Shown one piece after another: positions 14,935-17,101 of a stretch of 17,101 bases of DNA (the stretch's first letter is position 1; the number at the start of each line of letters is the position of its first letter). A program made the translations under genes and the position numbers. Location: assembly GCA_048421225.1 (NCBI GenBank), contig DBFNRV010000001.1, positions 1 to 17,101 of the forward strand, given 5' to 3'. The stretch comes from UMGS946 sp048421225. Its GTDB lineage: Bacteria; Bacillota; Clostridia; Christensenellales; CAG-138. Under the pieces are notes generated by a model. It was not told the DNA's origin, did not search any database, and saw only the letters and a list, made by a program, of their open reading frames with translations.

Positions 14935-16680
14935 TTAATAAACGAGGAATTCAATTTTACCAAATTTTACGCAGCGCCCCAGTTCGTTATAATTATATGA
15001 AAATGAGGGAGGATCTATTTCCCCCAGCCAATCTATCATTGCTTCCTCGTTGATAATTCCAGAGATATGTTTGCTTGCCATTCCATAATGCCAGAGGTTT
15101 CCATCGGATACATCCAGACGGTCAATAAGCGCCTTACCATATGATACTTTTAATATATAGTTTCCATCAAAGATGAAAATGAAGTCTTTAACCACGGTAT
15201 TAACAGATTTACCGGAGTTTTGAAGGGGTCCGCTATAAATGCAATAACGTTCATAAGCAGAACTTATTGACGCCAATGTCTCCTTATCCCAGTTAGTCAC
15301 ATCGGCGGGATTTATATTAATAGGTTTTGTCATGGCCTTGGCATTGGCTGTAGGCTTTGTAAAATAGGATGAGACATGCTCTACATAATCGGTTTCTACG
15401 CTGAACAATAAGCCATTGCCAGGATATGAAGCGGAAAACATGTTCTCCTGATAGATTTTCAATCTACTTCCCATACCCGATTTGCTAAGGATCGTAAAGT
15501 CATCCATATTCTGAATTATATAGTCCATATTATAGCTGTAATTTATATCTCCTTTATCATTAATAGCGCTCAGATAAAGAGCTTCCAGCTCCGATTCAAA
15601 ACTTGTATCGGTTAAAGTATCGCTTGACTGTATATTCTCAGTTTCCGTTTCCGCCGCTTTTACTGGAGATGGCATTGTTGTGAATGAAACTATTGTTAAC
15701 GTCATGGTGAGTGCTAGTATAAAATTGATAAAATACCGCTTTGGCTGAAAGTTTGCGATCATTGCCACCCTATTGCGAAGGTTTATGCTGCTGCCAAACA
15801 TGGCTGCGGTCGGCGCATACTTTGCGTTTGCCTGTGCACACATGTCGATAAGGGCACGCCCATAGTCAAGCCTTGTATAAACCGGAATATCCCTGATTGC
15901 ATCGGCGTCCGCGCAAAGCTCAATGTCCTCCCTTACGTATTTGCCCATAAGCCATACAAGCGGATTAAACCAGTGAGCCGCCTGCACAAGCATTAGGAGC
16001 CTTAAAAATAGAATATCCTTCCGCTTAATATGAGCAATCTCATGCTGTATCGCAAAGCGCAGCTGCTCGTCTGTGCAGTGCACCATATCCCTAGAGATCA
16101 ATATACGCGGCCGAAGTAGTCCATACAGGGCGAACGTACGGCTTCGCGATACCCAATAGACTGAGCATCTGACATTTTTATGCTTGCATTCCTCGGCTAA
16201 TATCCCGTTTATACGCGAATCATCACACGGAGTAATCGAGGAGTACTTCCTAAATCTTATTGAAGTTAGAACAAAACTTGATAATACTATGACCGCGCCC
16301 GCACCCCATACGCATAATGCGACAGATTCGGGATTCAATTCAACTGGGCTCGCGGATTTTTCAGCATTATCGGTAAATACCGCTTCGGCAGGCAGGGTTA
16401 TATCATATTGATTTAGTTGCTCGCTTACGCCTGACTCGTCTATTGGATAATAATTAAGAATAGTGGATTCAATCTCTGGTTTGTTGTCAAGTATGAGTGA
16501 TAGAATGCTTATGGAAGATGTTGTTACAACGGGCACGGCAAGCCTAAGCATTATCAAAAGCCATGCGGTTACGCGCCAATAGGAGGGCGCCTTACGGAGC
16601 ATCCTCCTACAGAGTAACACGAGCAGAACAAACGCGCCGCAGATCAACGAAATGGCAATACATCCATAAACGAATCCCAT
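14935..16680 (-). CDS. M56 family (BlaR1/MecR1-like) membrane metallopeptidase with unusual sensor domain
   Basis: A 581-residue protein. Membrane segments lie at about 3-23, 37-63, 119-141, 222-244 and 318-336. The cytoplasmic zinc protease motif is HEIAH (213-217), with the third ligand expected in EDIELCADADA (E254). This is the M56 core of BlaR1 and MecR1, which on sensing a signal inactivate the partner BlaI repressor. After a Thr/Glu/Ser-rich linker (341-370) comes an extracellular region of about 210 residues. BlaR1 has a penicillin-binding sensor here with SxxK, SxN and KTG motifs. Scattered SxxK strings occur (SRLK 405-408, SYGK 513-516) but not in that ordered context, so a beta-lactam ligand is unlikely and the signal is unknown. 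The gene starts 7 bases after the repressor stop and has GAGG five bases before its ATG. No convincing terminator follows it. Confidence 0.88.
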   Translation of the reverse strand: MGFVYGCIAISLICGAFVLLVLLCRRMLRKAPSYWRVTAWLLIMLRLAVPVVTTSSISILSLILDNKPEIESTILNYYPIDESGVSEQLNQYDITLPAEAVFTDNAEKSASPVELNPESVALCVWGAGAVIVLSSFVLTSIRFRKYSSITPCDDSRINGILAEECKHKNVRCSVYWVSRSRTFALYGLLRPRILISRDMVHCTDEQLRFAIQHEIAHIKRKDILFLRLLMLVQAAHWFNPLVWLMGKYVREDIELCADADAIRDIPVYTRLDYGRALIDMCAQANAKYAPTAAMFGSSINLRNRVAMIANFQPKRYFINFILALTMTLTIVSFTTMPSPVKAAETETENIQSSDTLTDTSFESELEALYLSAINDKGDINYSYNMDYIIQNMDDFTILSKSGMGSRLKIYQENMFSASYPGNGLLFSVETDYVEHVSSYFTKPTANAKAMTKPININPADVTNWDKETLASISSAYERYCIYSGPLQNSGKSVNTVVKDFIFIFDGNYILKVSYGKALIDRLDVSDGNLWHYGMASKHISGIINEEAMIDWLGEIDPPSFSYNYNELGRCVKFGKIEFLVY

Positions 16681-16687
16681 AGCAGCC

Positions 16688-17047
16688 TCACTTTCTTTGG
16701 TTCAGCAGGCTCCTCAACTCATCCAATTCCTCTTTTGACACCTCATTGTTGTCAATAAAACTGACCATCAATTTATTGATAGATCCATTAAACATCTTTT
16801 TCAACGTTGCCTTAGCCATGTTTAAACCGGCCTGCTCGAAAGAGACGGAGGCGGAATAGAGGTTGACGTCCCCCTTGTCAATACGAACCATTCCCTTTTC
16901 GCTTAAGCGGGTCAGGAATGTCCTTACCGTATTGTCTGCCCAGGGCTCTGTCCTGCGGGCACGTTTTATTATTTCGGCAGCGGGCAGAGGGGATTCCTCC
17001 CATAAAATATCCATTATTACGCGTTCGCTATCCGTTATATTTTTCAT
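16688..17047 (-). CDS. BlaI/MecI/CopY-family transcriptional repressor
   Basis: A 119-residue protein of usual length. The winged helix-turn-helix lies at about residues 5-67: it opens with ITDSERVIMDILW, and WADNTVRTFLTRLSEKG (36-52) is the recognition-helix region, followed by a wing. The C-terminal part (about 70-115) is the dimerisation helices. NKLMVSF (91-97) aligns with the segment of Staphylococcus BlaI that is cut on induction, placing the expected scissile bond near S96-F97 (inference). It pairs with the M56 peptidase seven bases downstream. GAGGTGG just before the ATG is the ribosome binding site, and the inverted repeat at 17059-17073 suggests autorepression. The ligand or stress is unknown, and the pair need not concern antibiotics. 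Confidence 0.92.
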   Translation of the reverse strand: MKNITDSERVIMDILWEESPLPAAEIIKRARRTEPWADNTVRTFLTRLSEKGMVRIDKGDVNLYSASVSFEQAGLNMAKATLKKMFNGSINKLMVSFIDNNEVSKEELDELRSLLNQRK

Positions 17048-17058
17048 ACAACCACCTC

Positions 17059-17073
17059 ACTACGCATAGTAGT
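17059..17073. promoter_or_regulatory. Putative BlaI-type operator
   Basis: ACTAC-GCATA-GTAGT is a perfect 5-bp inverted repeat around a five-base centre. It lies between the candidate -10 box and the ribosome binding site of the repressor gene, covering the expected transcription start. Such dyads with TAC/GTA arms are typical of BlaI/MecI/CopY operators, though the centre is one base longer than in the usual sites. I saw no second copy in the window by eye. Confidence 0.6.
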
Positions 17074-17076
17074 TAA

Positions 17077-17082
17077 ATTATA
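17077..17082 (-). promoter_or_regulatory. Candidate -10 box for the repressor-peptidase operon
   Basis: A perfect TATAAT on the minus strand, 30 bases before the repressor start codon. The matching -35 element would fall around 17100-17105, at or past the window edge, so it cannot be checked here. Confidence 0.55.
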
Positions 17083-17101
17083 TAATATTAATTTTAATTT
17101 G

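Noticed and set aside
15000..15480. SxxK strings (SRLK, SYGK) and a KSG in the M56 outer domain as evidence for a beta-lactam sensor
   Set aside because: They are in the wrong order and context for a penicillin-binding active site and lack the surrounding conserved residues.

Overview
The window looks like chromosomal DNA from a low-to-mid GC, Gram-positive anaerobe of the class Clostridia, probably a spore former. The basis is strong GGAGG-type ribosome binding sites throughout, an RqcH/NFACT protein, a DUF5665 membrane protein, a LonB-type protease and a BlaI/M56 pair. No rRNA, tRNA, CRISPR array, insertion sequence or phage gene is visible. The genus cannot be told from the sequence alone. 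Genes are tightly packed and no gap between genes exceeds about 165 bases.

Left block (22-4881, plus strand). A fumarylacetoacetate-hydrolase-family enzyme is translationally coupled (TGATG overlap) to rqcH, the alanine-tailing factor of bacterial ribosome quality control. After a 162-base regulatory gap comes a two-gene unit. Its first gene encodes a membrane protein with two copies of DUF1538. Its second, overlapping by 8 bases, encodes a protein with two copies of a PII-like fold. Both proteins are visible internal duplications, and the arrangement suggests a transporter or channel with a dedicated PII-type regulator of unknown substrate. The block ends in a strong hairpin at 4882-4912 that probably terminates transcription from both sides.

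Right block (4915-17047, minus strand). Read in its own direction it starts at the right edge with a BlaI/MecI-type repressor and an M56 (BlaR1-like) membrane metallopeptidase 7 bases apart, behind a promoter carrying a perfect inverted-repeat operator candidate. The peptidase has an extracellular domain unlike a beta-lactam sensor. Next come lonB (sporulation-type membrane Lon protease), a small DUF5665 membrane protein, and a 2613-residue cyclic beta-1,2-glucan synthase (GT84, GH189-like and GH94 modules). A sequence resembling a forespore sigma-G promoter sits just upstream of lonB. If the three genes are co-transcribed, the glucan synthase could be under developmental control, but this is inference.

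The best candidates for undescribed biology are the DUF1538/tandem-PII pair with its palindrome-flanked promoter, a perfect 12-bp hairpin inside the PII-like gene, and the glucan synthase behind lonB.
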